Shown here: positions 1 to 9,583 of the stretch, piece after piece | Numbering within the stretch: position 1 is the stretch's first letter | Layout of the letters: each line of letters begins with the position of its first letter | Assembly: GCA_965224275.1 (NCBI GenBank) | Contig: CBDCYR010000005.1 | Span: 434,001-498,000, forward strand | Direction of reading: 5' to 3' | Length of the DNA: 64,000 nucleotides | Origin: CAUZWH01 sp965224275 | Lineage (GTDB): Bacteria > Pseudomonadota > Alphaproteobacteria > SHVV01 | Notes under the pieces: model-generated | What the model saw: the letters and a program-made list of their open reading frames with translations, nothing else | Databases searched by the model: none | What the model was told of the DNA's origin: nothing | Position numbers and translations under genes: made by a program

Positions 1-167
1 TTGGTCGGTGCGGCCATGAGTCGGAGCTGTTAACGCGGCGCCGATGCGTTGTATGCGCTGACGCGGCCATGATACGCTCCTCTTAACAATAAAATATCGT
101 GTCGGTTCGATTGCCCGCATTCATTCGAAGCGGTGATCCGACTTCAAGCGACCAAGGGGAGGACAAC

Positions 168-1178
168 ATGATCCGTATCTGCAGCTTGTTACTCGTTGGG
201 TTTATCGCGTTGGTGGCCATTACGTTCTCGAACAATGTCATGGCCGAAGAAGTAACGCTTCGAGCGGTGAGTTACACGCCGATCAACACTGAAACCTCGT
301 CGCACTTCGCCAGATTCATTGACAAGGTCAACGCCGAGGGCAAGGGACTCGTGCAGATTAAATACCTTGGTGGCGCGCCGAAGGTCATGACCATTTTTGA
401 GGTCGGTAACGCGGTCAGCAAGGGCAGTATCGATATCGCCAACGTAAGTGGAGTTTTCTATGCCTCCCTCGTGCCTGTCGCAAACGCAACGTTTTACTCC
501 GAACACACCATTCAAGAACTGCGCAAAATGGGTGTCTGGAAATTGATCGTTGATATTCATCGGGAAAAGATGAACGTCCACTATCTAGCCCGCGCGCGCG
601 ACCGCATGACCCTCAGTTACTTCGTCAACAAGAAAATTACCAAACCCGACTTCAGCGGCATGAAAATGCGATCAAGCACGCTGCATACGCCATTTATCAA
701 AGCACTTGGCGGGACGCCGATCGAGACCGGGCTCCCTCAAATTTACCCTGCGCTCGAACGAGGCGTCGTTGACGGGCTCGGATTCGTGACCTCTCTGTTG
801 ATGGATTTCCGTCTTCATGAAGTCGTCAAGTATCGCATTGAACCCAGTTTTTACCGGTTAGACATCGCGATTCTGGTCAATTCGCGGGTGTGGGAAAACA
901 AGCTCAACAACGAGCAACGGGCGTTCCTCACCAAGATGGGAGAGTGGGTAGAAAGTATCAACGTGGAGGACATCGAGAAGGACAAAGCGGCCAAGAAGCG
1001 CCAGGAAGATGCCGGAATGAAGGTAATCCGGTTCACCGGACAGGATTGTATCGACTACATTCGCAAGGGCTACGAAGCCGGATGGGCCGCGGTTACCAAG
1101 CGCGATCCCGAAAACGCGAAGAAGCTCAGGAAACTGATCTACAATCCGGCCGCGATTGAAAAAGCATTCTGTTCGTAA
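168..1178 (+). CDS. dctP: TRAP transporter substrate-binding protein (DctP family), system 1
   Basis: Periplasmic solute-binding subunit of a tripartite ATP-independent transporter, expected to capture an organic acid and hand it to the DctQM permease. The ATG at 168 is preceded by an AGGGGAGGA ribosome site; a GTG at 99 in frame would add 23 residues without a good site. The 336-residue product starts with a signal peptide (hydrophobic core at residues 6-20, likely cut after VMA near residue 25). The body has the DctP fold pattern, including the KMRSS stretch and the ALERGVVDG segment near residues 195-202 that usually surrounds the carboxylate-binding region. It is followed by dctQ and dctM, so this is a complete dctPQM operon. 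The ligand cannot be read from sequence; the nearby amidohydrolase genes suggest a shared catabolic role (inference). Confidence 0.9.
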   Translation: MIRICSLLLVGFIALVAITFSNNVMAEEVTLRAVSYTPINTETSSHFARFIDKVNAEGKGLVQIKYLGGAPKVMTIFEVGNAVSKGSIDIANVSGVFYASLVPVANATFYSEHTIQELRKMGVWKLIVDIHREKMNVHYLARARDRMTLSYFVNKKITKPDFSGMKMRSSTLHTPFIKALGGTPIETGLPQIYPALERGVVDGLGFVTSLLMDFRLHEVVKYRIEPSFYRLDIAILVNSRVWENKLNNEQRAFLTKMGEWVESINVEDIEKDKAAKKRQEDAGMKVIRFTGQDCIDYIRKGYEAGWAAVTKRDPENAKKLRKLIYNPAAIEKAFCS

Positions 1179-1244
1179 TCCACATGACATCTCGGGCGGG
1201 GAACTGAAGCGCCGCAGGCGCCGCAGTCCCCGGTTCGCGGGCTC

Positions 1245-1781
1245 GTGAGGCCACCTCGCATGTTTGCTATGGCAGCGATCTATCGGGTGGTCCTCGAGCT
1301 CTGCGGGAGGCTCACCGGCCTCAGTATCGGCATCATTGCCGTTCTGGTTAGCGTCGACGTTCTAATCCGGAATCTGGGGTTCGCCCCTCTCTCCTGGCTG
1401 CTCGAATCTGTCGAATACACGTTGTACGCCACCACGTTCCTGGCGGCTCCGTGGGTGCTGAGCAAAGGTGCTCACGTTCGGGTCGACCTAATTATCGTTC
1501 TGCTACCCCCAAAGTTCCGTTATGGGCTCGAACTGCTGGTCGATGGGCTTGGCGCTACCATCTCGCTGATTCTGTTTTACTACAGTCTCGGCGAGGCCAT
1601 CGATTCCTACGCTCACGATCGGCTCATTTATAAGACTCTAACCGTGACCGAGTGGTGGTTTCTTGCCATCATTCCCTTCTCCAGTGCTCTTCTGGCGATT
1701 GGGTTTGTCCTGCGGATTCTTCGCACTGTCTCCCACGGCATTGGCGCCGTTGAGGGCACCCGTATCCCGGACGGGTTTTAG
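1245..1781 (+). CDS. dctQ: TRAP transporter small permease (DctQ family), system 1
   Basis: Four-helix small membrane subunit that partners the large permease DctM. The 178 residues show four hydrophobic segments (about residues 20-42, 55-75, 95-120 and 140-162). It lies 66 nt after dctP and ends 3 nt before dctM, so the three are probably co-transcribed. A GTG start at 1245 is used here; in-frame ATGs at 1260 and 1269 are alternatives and no strong Shine-Dalgarno decides between them. Confidence 0.85.
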   Translation: MRPPRMFAMAAIYRVVLELCGRLTGLSIGIIAVLVSVDVLIRNLGFAPLSWLLESVEYTLYATTFLAAPWVLSKGAHVRVDLIIVLLPPKFRYGLELLVDGLGATISLILFYYSLGEAIDSYAHDRLIYKTLTVTEWWFLAIIPFSSALLAIGFVLRILRTVSHGIGAVEGTRIPDGF

Positions 1782-1784
1782 AGC

Positions 1785-3101
1785 ATGAGTTGGAGTGCGA
1801 CCCTGGCGTTGCTGCTCGGCGGCTACGTCTTTCTCATGGCAATCGGGCTTCCCGTCGCTTTTGCGTTTTTTGGCATCAACTTGGTGGGCGCATTTATGTT
1901 CCTGGGCGGCGAGATCGGTCTCCACCAACTCGCCCGCAATTCCATGGGCGCGCTGACAAATTTCATATTAACGCCGATTCCCCTCTTTCTGCTGATGGGC
2001 GAAATTCTGTTTGAGACCGGTGTGGCGGTAAGGGCGATTGACGCGATCGATAAGTTGATCGCCCGGGTTCCCGGCCGGTTATCGATCGTGTCTATCGTTG
2101 GCGGCACCTTGTTCTCTTCGCTTTCAGGTTCGACGATCGCCAACACCGCGGTGCTCGGAAGCACGCTGCTTCCCAATATGCTCAAGCGGAATTACCACCC
2201 AAATTTCGCAATGGGGCCAATCATGGCGGTGGGCGGGATCGCCATGCTGATCCCGCCTTCGGCCCTCGCGGTTCTGTTAGGCAGTCTGGCCGGCATATCG
2301 ATCGCCAAGCTTTTGATCGCCGGAATCGTCCCCGGCATCTTGATGAGCGTGCTCTTCGTTGTCTATGTGGTGGGACGCAGCGTCACCAACCCGTCGCTGG
2401 CCCCTGCGTACGACGTCGCGCACTTGACGTTGTGGCAGCGTTGGCGACCGTTCCTCATCTACGTTGTGCCGCTGTTCAGCATTTTTGTCGTCGTCGTGGG
2501 TAGCATATTTGCGGGATTGGCAACGCCGACGGAATCTTCTGCGCTCGGCTGTATCGCTTGCTTGATCATCGCGATCGCCTACAGATCGCTCACCCTCCGG
2601 AATTTGATGAACGCGCTTCAGGAGACGGCGAAAATATACGCCATGGTGCTGTTCATCATTGTGGCGTCACTCACTTTCTCGCAGATCCTAGCGCTGTCAG
2701 GTGCTACCGACGGACTTCTCTCCCTGATCACTGGTGCCGGCTTGTCAAAGTTCACGATCGTGCTGGGCATGCTCCTAATCCTGCTTTTCCTGGGTGCCTT
2801 CATGGATCAGGTGAGCATGATGTTGATCACACTTCCCCTATACATGCCGATGGCGGAGACCATGGGAATCGATGTCGTCTGGCTCGGCGTGCTGATACTG
2901 GTTTCCATGGAAGTCAGTCTGCTAACGCCGCCGTTCGGCATCCTGCTGTATACGATGAAAGGTGTGGCGCCCCGGGAGATAACGCTACAGCAAATCTGGT
3001 GGGCGGCCGCTCCGTTTATTGCACTGGAGTTGCTGGTCCTGGTGCTGCTTGTGGCTTTTCCTGTGCTGGCTCTATGGTTGCCATCGGTGACTATTAAGTA
3101 A
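1785..3101 (+). CDS. dctM: TRAP transporter large permease (DctM family), system 1
   Basis: Large membrane subunit carrying the ion-coupled transport path. At 438 residues with about 12 hydrophobic segments it has the usual DctM length. It contains the glycine/serine-rich FSSLSGSTIANTAVLG segment and the MLIPPSALAVLLG segment typical of the first repeat. The ATG at 1785 follows the dctQ stop by 3 nt. An IS copy begins 14 bp after the stop codon, so any native downstream partner or terminator has been displaced. Confidence 0.9.
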   Translation: MSWSATLALLLGGYVFLMAIGLPVAFAFFGINLVGAFMFLGGEIGLHQLARNSMGALTNFILTPIPLFLLMGEILFETGVAVRAIDAIDKLIARVPGRLSIVSIVGGTLFSSLSGSTIANTAVLGSTLLPNMLKRNYHPNFAMGPIMAVGGIAMLIPPSALAVLLGSLAGISIAKLLIAGIVPGILMSVLFVVYVVGRSVTNPSLAPAYDVAHLTLWQRWRPFLIYVVPLFSIFVVVVGSIFAGLATPTESSALGCIACLIIAIAYRSLTLRNLMNALQETAKIYAMVLFIIVASLTFSQILALSGATDGLLSLITGAGLSKFTIVLGMLLILLFLGAFMDQVSMMLITLPLYMPMAETMGIDVVWLGVLILVSMEVSLLTPPFGILLYTMKGVAPREITLQQIWWAAAPFIALELLVLVLLVAFPVLALWLPSVTIK

Positions 3102-3115
3102 ACCGCTGCTTCTAA

Positions 3116-4058
3116 GAGTCCGACTCGAAACTCTATGTTTGATAACAGTACCTTGCGAGCCGCCTTGTGAGGAGTCGGATGTTGGCGACAAGAATCCATG
3201 CCTGTGCGGAGGCGATTGATTTCTCCCAATCCTTGGCCAGTCGACGGCATCGGTTGAGCCAGGCGAAGGTCCTCTCGACGACCCATCGTCTGACCTTCAC
3301 CTTGGCAGGAGCTCGAAGCCCTGGGCGGTGTCTGAGCGCTTGATGATCTCGAGCTTCCAGCGGCCGATGTCCTCAAGGGCGCCCTCGAGTTTCGGTCCCG
3401 CGTAGGCGGCGTCGGCGAAGAGGTGACGCAGCCGGGGGAAGCGATGACGGATCGATTTGAGGACCTCGGGCGCGCCGTCGCGGTCCTGGATATCGGCTGC
3501 GTGCACGATCAGGCCGACCAGCAGGCCGAGTGTATCGGTGACGATGTGACGCTTGCGGCCCTTGATCTTCTTGCCCGCGTCATAGCCCCGAACACCACCG
3601 CTTTCCGTGGTTTTCACGCTCTGGCTGTCGATCACCCCGGCGCTCGGGCCGGCCTCGCGTCCTTCCAGCTCCCGGGCCGCCATGACCAGGTGATGGTTGA
3701 TGCTCTCCAGCAGGCCGTTGGAGCGCCAGTCGTAGAAATAGCGCTGGACCGTGGAAGGCGGAGGGAAGTCGTTCGGCAACATCGCCCACTGGCAGCCCGT
3801 CGAGGCCATGTACATGACCGCATCCATGACATGGCGCAGGTCCGTCGTCCTCGGCCGGCCGATCTTCTTGCGCGGCGGCATGAGCGGCGCGATCAACGCC
3901 CACTCTCGATCCGTCAGGTCGCTTGCGTAGCGCCCGCCACGGCGCTCATAATTCGGGCGAGTGATTTCGGTCCACATGTTGTGCCTCCTCGTTTGCTTTG
4001 ACACAACCGAGTAAGCCACAACCGACTGAAATCACTCAACTAGTTTCGGGTTGGCCTC
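3116..4058 (-). mobile_element. IS5-family (IS1031-like) insertion sequence, copy 1, defective
   Basis: The element is 943 bp with imperfect terminal inverted repeats (GAGGCCAACCCGAAACTAG at the transposase-start end and GAGTCCGACTCGAAACT at the other). It is flanked by the 3-bp direct repeat TAA at 3113-3115 and 4059-4061. The TNA target fits the IS1031 group of IS5. Two further copies lie at 9584-10515 and 32828-33759 (932 bp each). This copy differs by an 11-bp insertion near 3299 that stops the transposase early. It sits directly behind dctM. Confidence 0.93.
3133..3977 (-). pseudogene. IS1031-like transposase, truncated by an 11-bp insertion
   Basis: This DDE transposase matches the intact copy at 32909-33742 until residue 226, where AAGGTGAAGGT is inserted between CTGCC and CAGACG. 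The insertion creates CCA-AGG-TGA, so translation ends at 3297. The first two catalytic aspartates (in VIDSQSVKT and FADAAYAG) are upstream of the stop. The third acidic residue, in VVERTFAWLN, is lost to the frameshift. It is therefore expected to be inactive on its own but mobilisable in trans by the intact copy. Confidence 0.9.
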
Positions 4059-4061
4059 TAA

Positions 4062-4297
4062 GGACTCTATCAGGAGCGATATCAATGGTTATTCCGACGC
4101 CGTCTCTCTAATTTGCGACATGTTTCGGTGCTCGTCGCTACGCTGGTGGTTTAGAGGAGATCCGCGGCGGCCGAAAGCGTATTGCCAGCAAACAGCGCCA
4201 ATCAGAGCCCGCGTAGCGCCATCACAAAATGACTAAGCTCGCAGGCGAGTGTATGGTGCGCAACCGAACAATCGTCGTGTGGTAGAGGAGGATTACG
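4062..4297. other. Intergenic region between IS copy 1 and the first amidohydrolase gene
   Basis: This 236-bp stretch is slightly AT-richer than its neighbours and shows no convincing coding sequence. It would contain the promoter for the amidohydrolase gene if the IS interrupts a former operon with dctPQM. The only clear signal is the strong GAGGAGG ribosome site just before 4298. Confidence 0.5.
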
Positions 4298-5227
4298 ATG
4301 ACTTCCGCATCCGCAATCAATCGATCCAAAGTGATCGACGCTCATGTCCATCCGTTCGGAAATCCAGCTTGCAATCTTACCGGGAAGATCAACGTCAAAC
4401 GCGATGCCGTCCTCCTTCGCAAACGAGACCCCGGTTTATTTCAAGAGCTTTGGGGCTCGAAGATGGAGGATCAGACCGACCTCTTGATCGAGGATATGGA
4501 CGAGCGCAACATCGATCATTCGTTGATCCAACCCTCCGTTGGTGAGGGAAACGACGGTGTTGCCGAAGCCATCAACAGGCATCCCGATCGACTCTTCGGG
4601 TTGTTCACCACCGAGCACGATCTTTTGGGCGATCGGAGCGTCGTAAAGCCTACCGACCTCGGCAAGTTCGGAGAAGAAGCCAGTCGCCGCTTCGATGATG
4701 AAGGATTTAGGGGCGTCGGCGAGATTGTCATCAGTGACTTCACAAAAGAATCGGAGCCACCAAAAATAGCTAACGACCTCATGCCGTTCGTCGAAATCCT
4801 CGACCGCCACAAGAGCCCGGTCCAATTTCCGACTGCCTGGACCCAGTTTGACACCCCTCTTTATCATGGCTTTCCGCTGTTCATCGACAATCTCGCTGAG
4901 CGGTATCCCGATGTGCCCGTCATCATTACCAAGATGGGTCGCGGATATGATTTTATTTTCGAAATGTGCTTGGCGGTCGCTTTCAAGCACGAACACATCT
5001 ATCTGGAAACCTCGCAAGCACCGGCCCGTCATATTTCCAGAGCGGTCAGCGAGCTCGGCGCGGAGCGGGTGATCTTCGGCACCGATTGGTGCGCCAGTTG
5101 GCGCGAACTCTACTTGCCCAAAGGTATCTACAGGAACGGCATCGACATCGTCGATGACGCCGGTCTTTCCGACGACGACAAGGACTGGATCTTGGGTAAG
5201 ACCGCCGCCGCGCTGTACCGGATCTAA
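4298..5227 (+). CDS. Amidohydrolase_2 family protein, paralogue 1
   Basis: Predicted TIM-barrel hydrolase or decarboxylase of the amidohydrolase_2 (PF04909-type) family; substrate unknown. The 309 residues begin with the HVH metal motif (residues 13-15 region, DAHVHPFGNP) and end with the conserved FGTDWCASW, whose Asp is a typical C-terminal metal or catalytic residue. It is homologous over its full length to the products at 10863-11777 and 11827-12783. The strand that usually carries a metal-binding His reads PVQFPTAW here, whereas paralogue 2 has VLIHTAW, so metal binding may differ. The start is set by GAGGAGG 8 nt upstream. A terminator follows at 5294. Confidence 0.85.
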   Translation: MTSASAINRSKVIDAHVHPFGNPACNLTGKINVKRDAVLLRKRDPGLFQELWGSKMEDQTDLLIEDMDERNIDHSLIQPSVGEGNDGVAEAINRHPDRLFGLFTTEHDLLGDRSVVKPTDLGKFGEEASRRFDDEGFRGVGEIVISDFTKESEPPKIANDLMPFVEILDRHKSPVQFPTAWTQFDTPLYHGFPLFIDNLAERYPDVPVIITKMGRGYDFIFEMCLAVAFKHEHIYLETSQAPARHISRAVSELGAERVIFGTDWCASWRELYLPKGIYRNGIDIVDDAGLSDDDKDWILGKTAAALYRI

Positions 5228-5293
5228 CCAACGTCGATCGGGGCTAGTGGATGGAATCCACTAGCTGTGCCGATATCTCCGGTGCTTCACGAT

Positions 5294-5328
5294 GCTCGCG
5301 CAGGAAGCGCTGCCGAGCGTTCTTTTTT
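5294..5328 (+). terminator. Rho-independent terminator after amidohydrolase 1
   Basis: GCTCG-c-GCAG pairs with CTGC-CGAGC (one bulged C, 6-nt loop GAAGCG), followed by GTTCTTTTTT. It lies 67 nt after the amidohydrolase stop in the sense orientation. The IS1182-like element begins about 10 bp beyond the T-tract. Confidence 0.75.
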
Positions 5329-6861
5329 GGTCTTGGGCGTGTAAAAACGTTCGCCGGATTAGCGATGCGGTGAGGGTTAGCGGTGCTGTTCGGGCCTCGT
5401 CCCTTTTTTCGGTTTTAGCTTGTCGTAGGGGCGGATTAGGCTGTTTCACCGCCACGACTGGATCTCGCGAGGGCGTCGCGGCGGTAGCGGGCCCTTACAC
5501 TATGCCCGCATAGCTGCCATCAGGGGTCCGGCGCCGAGAACGTTCATGACTCGCGTCAGATTGTAAGCGAGTACGTGCAGCGCCATTTCGGTTCTGACCC
5601 GCGGCAGCGTCTTCACCAGGAAGTGGGTGGCACCCATTCGGGCTTTGATGGTGCCGAAGGGGTGTTCGACCGTTTCGCGCCGCTGGCGCATCTTTTCCGG
5701 ATGCGCGTCGAGCCGGTGCTGGACCTCTTCCAGAACGTGCTCATGCTCCCAGCGGGTAATTCGGCGCTCTTTGGCGGTGGTGCACTGAGCCTTAATGGCG
5801 CAGTTCTGGCAGACATTGGTCCAGTAGCGACGTAGGGACAGCCCGTGCTCCTCTCTGGTGAAGCGGTAGACCAAGCGCTCGCCGGCTGGACAGACGTACA
5901 CGTCCTCATCCTTCACATAGCGGAAGTCCTGCTTGCCGAACTTCCCTTTGGCTTTGATGCCCGAGGTTAGCGGTTTGGGGAGCGTGACTGTGATGCCGGC
6001 CTGATCACATGCCAGGATCTGATTGCTACTGAAGTAGCCGCGATCGGCGACCACCTCGAGTTTATCGACGTTCAGAGCGGCCTTGGTCTGCTCCGCCATG
6101 GGAGAGAGTTGCGCTCTGTCATTGCCAACGTTGGTCACCTTGTGTGTGACGATCAGGTGGTTCGACGTATCGACCGCGGCCTGCACGTTATAGCCAACCA
6201 CACCGGAACCGCGACCGCTGGTAGCCATGGAGCGAGCGTCGGGATCGGTCAAGGAGATCTGATGATCGGGTGTCGCGCGCATACGGGCGTCGAGGGCCGT
6301 AAGCCGTTGCATCTCCAGATGAAGACGCGCGATCTTCTCTTTCAGTCGGGTTACTTTCATCGCAAGCGCTTCCGACGGCTCCTGGCGGTCGGCGCTGTCG
6401 AGCTGATGGAGATAGCGCGACACGCTCTCTTCGATCTGCGCCTTGCGCCGATCCATCTTGGCGCGGGTGAAGTTCCGGTCGCGGTTGTTGACCGCTTTGA
6501 ACTTGCTACCGTCAATCGCAACGCTGGCCGTTGTCAGTAGACCGATCCTCCGGCAAAGCTCGACGAACCGGGCACAGACTTTGCCGATGGCAGCGCCGTT
6601 GTCCTTGCGGAAGTCAGCGATCGTCTTGTGATCCGGCACCAGGCGGCCGGTCAGCCACATGACCTCCACATTGCGCCCGGCTTCGCGTTCGAGACGCCGG
6701 CTCGATTGAACCCGATTAAGATAACCGTAGATGTACAGCTTCAACAGAACCGATGGGTGATAGGACGGACGGCCCGTGGCCGCTGGATCGATACCGCCAA
6801 AACCAAGCCCACCCAGATCCAGTTCCTCGACAAAGACATCGATCACCCGAACCGGGTTGCC

Positions 6862-8255
6862 GGCTGTGTCTCGAAAGTGGTGGAAATTTGAGGATGGCGT
6901 AATCTCCGGGTGACAAGACAACCACCCAACCGGCGGCTAGCACCGCCAAGGAGATCACGCCATGAAGAACACTACCGAGACTTCCGCGCTTTCGCTACTG
7001 GCCAATGACGCCGGCTATGATCCGCTCGAGGACCGGCTGCGGGAGAACATCAGATCCACGATCGAGGCCGTTTTTGAGGAGGAACTTGCGCAGTTTCTCG
7101 GGCGCTGCCGATACGGTCGAGAGGACGCGCTTCGGCAAGGGTATCGGAACGGGCACCGGGAGCGGCAACTGACGGGGACATTCGGGACCGAGAGGGTGAG
7201 CGTGCCGCGTGCACGGATCGTTGAGGAAGACGGTCGGGCGTCGGAATGGCGTTCGCGGGCGCTGCCGCGCTACCAGCGGCTGACCAGAAAGGCCGAGGCG
7301 CTGATCGCTTCGGTGTATCTGTCCGGAACCAACACGCGGCGGGTGAAACGCGCGCTGTTCGGGCTCTTCGGGGGTGCTGTGAGCAAGGACGTTGTGAGCC
7401 GGGCGTGGCGCAAGGTGAAGGTCGATTGGGACGCCTGGTGCAGCCGTGGCCTCGCGGATGAGGATATCGTTCGGCTGATCCTTGACGGCACTGTGATCAA
7501 GACCCGACTGGATCGCAAGGCCACCAACATCTCGGTTCTCGCGGCTATAGGGGTGCGCCGGGATGGCCAGAAGGTCTTGCTTTCGATCGGGAATATGGGC
7601 GGAGAAAGCCAGGCGGCGTGGCGCCAGTTCCTCGACGACCTTGATGCGCGTGGACTGAAACGGCCCGGGTTTGTCATCGTCGATGGCGCGCCGGGACTGG
7701 AGGCGGCTCTGTCGGCGCTTTGGGGCGATGACCTTCCCGTTCAACGCTGCACCGTGCACAAGCACCGCAACCTTCTGGGTCATGCTCCCAAACACATGCA
7801 TGACGAGCTGAGCGAAGATTACCGCGATATGATCTATGCCGACACTGCCTCCGAGGTGGAAACCCGCCGCAAGGCGTTTGTCCGCAAGTGGCGGCTGAAA
7901 TGCAGGGCCGTCGCGGACAGCCTCGCAGAAGCGGGCGACAAGCTCTTTACCTTCACGCGCCTGTCCAAGAGCCAATGGAAATCAGCCCGAACGACCAACG
8001 CCATTGAGCGTCTCAACGAGGAGTTCAAGCGCCGGATCAAAACACAGACCGTGCTGCCGTGTCCCGAAACAGTGCCGATGCTCCTCTGGGCGCTCCTCGC
8101 TTGCGGCCAAATCCAGATGCGCAAAGTCGATGGATGGGAAACCCTCGATCAGCTAATCGCCGACGAAACCCTTGACCGCGCGGCCTGACCGCCGCAAAAC
8201 TCAACCCGCTCGGAGAGGCGCCAAAACCAATTTCCACCACTTTCGAGACACAACC
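6862..8255 (+). mobile_element. IS256-family element nested in the IS1182 element
   Basis: The element is 1394 bp with terminal inverted repeats GGCTGTGTCTCGAAAGTGG and GGTTGTGTCTCGAAAGTGG (one mismatch). It is flanked by a perfect 9-bp target duplication CGGGTTGCC at 6853-6861 and 8256-8264. The 8-9 bp duplication is the normal IS256 outcome. It lies inside codon 29/30 of the IS1182 transposase, in the opposite orientation, and is the younger of the two insertions. Confidence 0.95.
6962..8188 (+). CDS. IS256-family (Mutator-type) transposase
   Basis: The 408-residue transposase is intact and probably active. The N-terminal part (residues 1-100) matches the IS256 pattern with RYGREDALRQGYRNG and the following SVPRARI region. 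The catalytic DDE domain follows: LILDGTVIKTRL (first Asp about residue 178), FVIVDGAPGLEAAL (second Asp about 242), and TTNAIERLNEEFKRRIK (Glu about 347). The ATG at 6962 follows AAGGAGATCACGCC. It fills most of the element. Confidence 0.95.
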   Translation: MKNTTETSALSLLANDAGYDPLEDRLRENIRSTIEAVFEEELAQFLGRCRYGREDALRQGYRNGHRERQLTGTFGTERVSVPRARIVEEDGRASEWRSRALPRYQRLTRKAEALIASVYLSGTNTRRVKRALFGLFGGAVSKDVVSRAWRKVKVDWDAWCSRGLADEDIVRLILDGTVIKTRLDRKATNISVLAAIGVRRDGQKVLLSIGNMGGESQAAWRQFLDDLDARGLKRPGFVIVDGAPGLEAALSALWGDDLPVQRCTVHKHRNLLGHAPKHMHDELSEDYRDMIYADTASEVETRRKAFVRKWRLKCRAVADSLAEAGDKLFTFTRLSKSQWKSARTTNAIERLNEEFKRRIKTQTVLPCPETVPMLLWALLACGQIQMRKVDGWETLDQLIADETLDRAA

Positions 8256-9583
8256 CGGGTTGCCTTCGTCGATCCAGTCCTCAAGACACTCGGGGAACAG
8301 CGTCGACTGACCCCGGTCCACACCCGCAACGAAACGCTTCATCAAATACTCCCGCCAAACGACGGGAGAATCATAACAACACCAACGTTTTTACACAGGC
8401 TGGGTCATGACAAGCCATTGCCGTTCGAACGCATTCCCGCGCCGATAGCTGCCCCCGGCGCGAAGTGAGCACTCAAGGCCGTAGACATGGCCGATGATTC
8501 AGCGGTCGTCATAGGCGCAGGAATTGCGGGAATATTGGCCGCGTCCGCGCTTGCTCGGCACTTTCGCCGCGTCACGATTGTCGAGCGTGATCGCCTTCGA
8601 GACGTGCCGGAAGTGCGTAAGGGAACCCCCCAGTCGGCCCACGTTCACATACTTCTCGATCATGGTCTTACGGTTTCCGAAAGTCTTCTGCCGGGCGCGC
8701 GAAAAGCGCTCCTCCAAGCCGGCGCCATCACCATACGCGCAGGCTGGGATGAACGTGTGTTCGATGGCGAGCAGTGGCTTCCCCAGCTCGATTGTGGGAT
8801 TACGAATTTATCCCAGAGCCGGCCAGTATTTGAGAACGCACTGCGCGGCTGCCTGCAGCAATTCGCCAATGTAGACGTCCGGGACGGGACAAGTCTCACC
8901 GCGTTCAGATTGAGCGATAAAGGCTGTGTCACAGGCGTTGACGTGACTGGCCCATCCGGAAAGGCCGAGCATCTACCAGCAACCCTAATTGTTGACGCCT
9001 CGGGAAGAGCCAGCAAATCGGTGCGCTGGCTGGAACAATTAGGGTTTGGTCCGCTGGCAGCGGATGAGATCTGGATCGGTTTGAGTTATGCGAGTGGAAT
9101 TTTCAGGCGGTCTCAACAATGGTGCGACAATCCGACGGCTTGGCGGGTTCAGTGCAAGGAGACCATGCGCGGCGGTGTCGTTCGCCCGATCGAGGGAAAC
9201 CGCTGGATATTCACCGCCGCCGGCTATTTCGACGATATTCCTCCGATAGACTTGCAGGATATGCTTCGTTTTCTTCGATCCTTGCCGGACCCTCGGCTAT
9301 ACGAGTGTATACGCGACGGAGAACTGGAGGGTCGGCTACGGGTTTACCGTACGCCGACAGTCCTCGTGCGCCGATTCGACCGATTGGCCGCGTTGCCAGG
9401 CGGATACATTCCCGTTGGCGACGTTGTGGCCCACCTGAATCCCCTCGGCGGCCAGGGCATGTCCGTTGCCGCGGTCCACGCCGACATATTGCGTAAACAT
9501 TTGGAAATGCGAGCCGAAAAACGAACCGGTCCGGAGGAATTTTCTCAGGCGTTCGTCGAGGAGGCTGTTGCCGTAAGCGCTAA

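Larger units (their letters stand above)
5500..8342 (-). pseudogene. IS1182-like transposase, split by IS256
   Basis: Reading from the ATG at 8342, the first 29 codons (MKRFVAGVDRGQ... to EGNP) run to 8256. The frame resumes exactly at 6852 (VRVIDVFVEELDL...) and continues to 5500, giving about 479 residues if the IS256 and one 9-bp repeat are removed. It shows the IS1182 pattern: N-terminal DUF772-like region, VAIDGSKFKAVNNRDRN, then a DDE domain with VVADRGYFS and the final glutamate near VEHPFGTIK. An unrelated in-frame start inside IS256 sequence leaves the main part open, but it lacks the true N-terminus. Confidence 0.9.
5339..8396 (-). mobile_element. IS1182-like element, itself interrupted by an IS256 element
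   Basis: The ends are a 13-bp perfect inverted repeat, GTGTAAAAACGTT at 5339-5351 and its complement at 8384-8396. Without the nested IS256 and one target duplication the element is 1655 bp, a normal size for IS1182. It carries one transposase gene on the minus strand. I could not identify a clean target duplication, so the outermost few bases are uncertain. It sits between a terminator and the FAD oxidoreductase gene. Confidence 0.85.

Noticed and set aside
99..168. GTG start at 99 for the first dctP
   Set aside because: The ATG at 168 has a good ribosome site and places the signal peptide at the N-terminus.
3423..4001. 192-residue frame antisense to the IS1031-like transposase, found with all three copies
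   Set aside because: It is conserved only because the IS copies are identical; it has no ribosome site or family resemblance.
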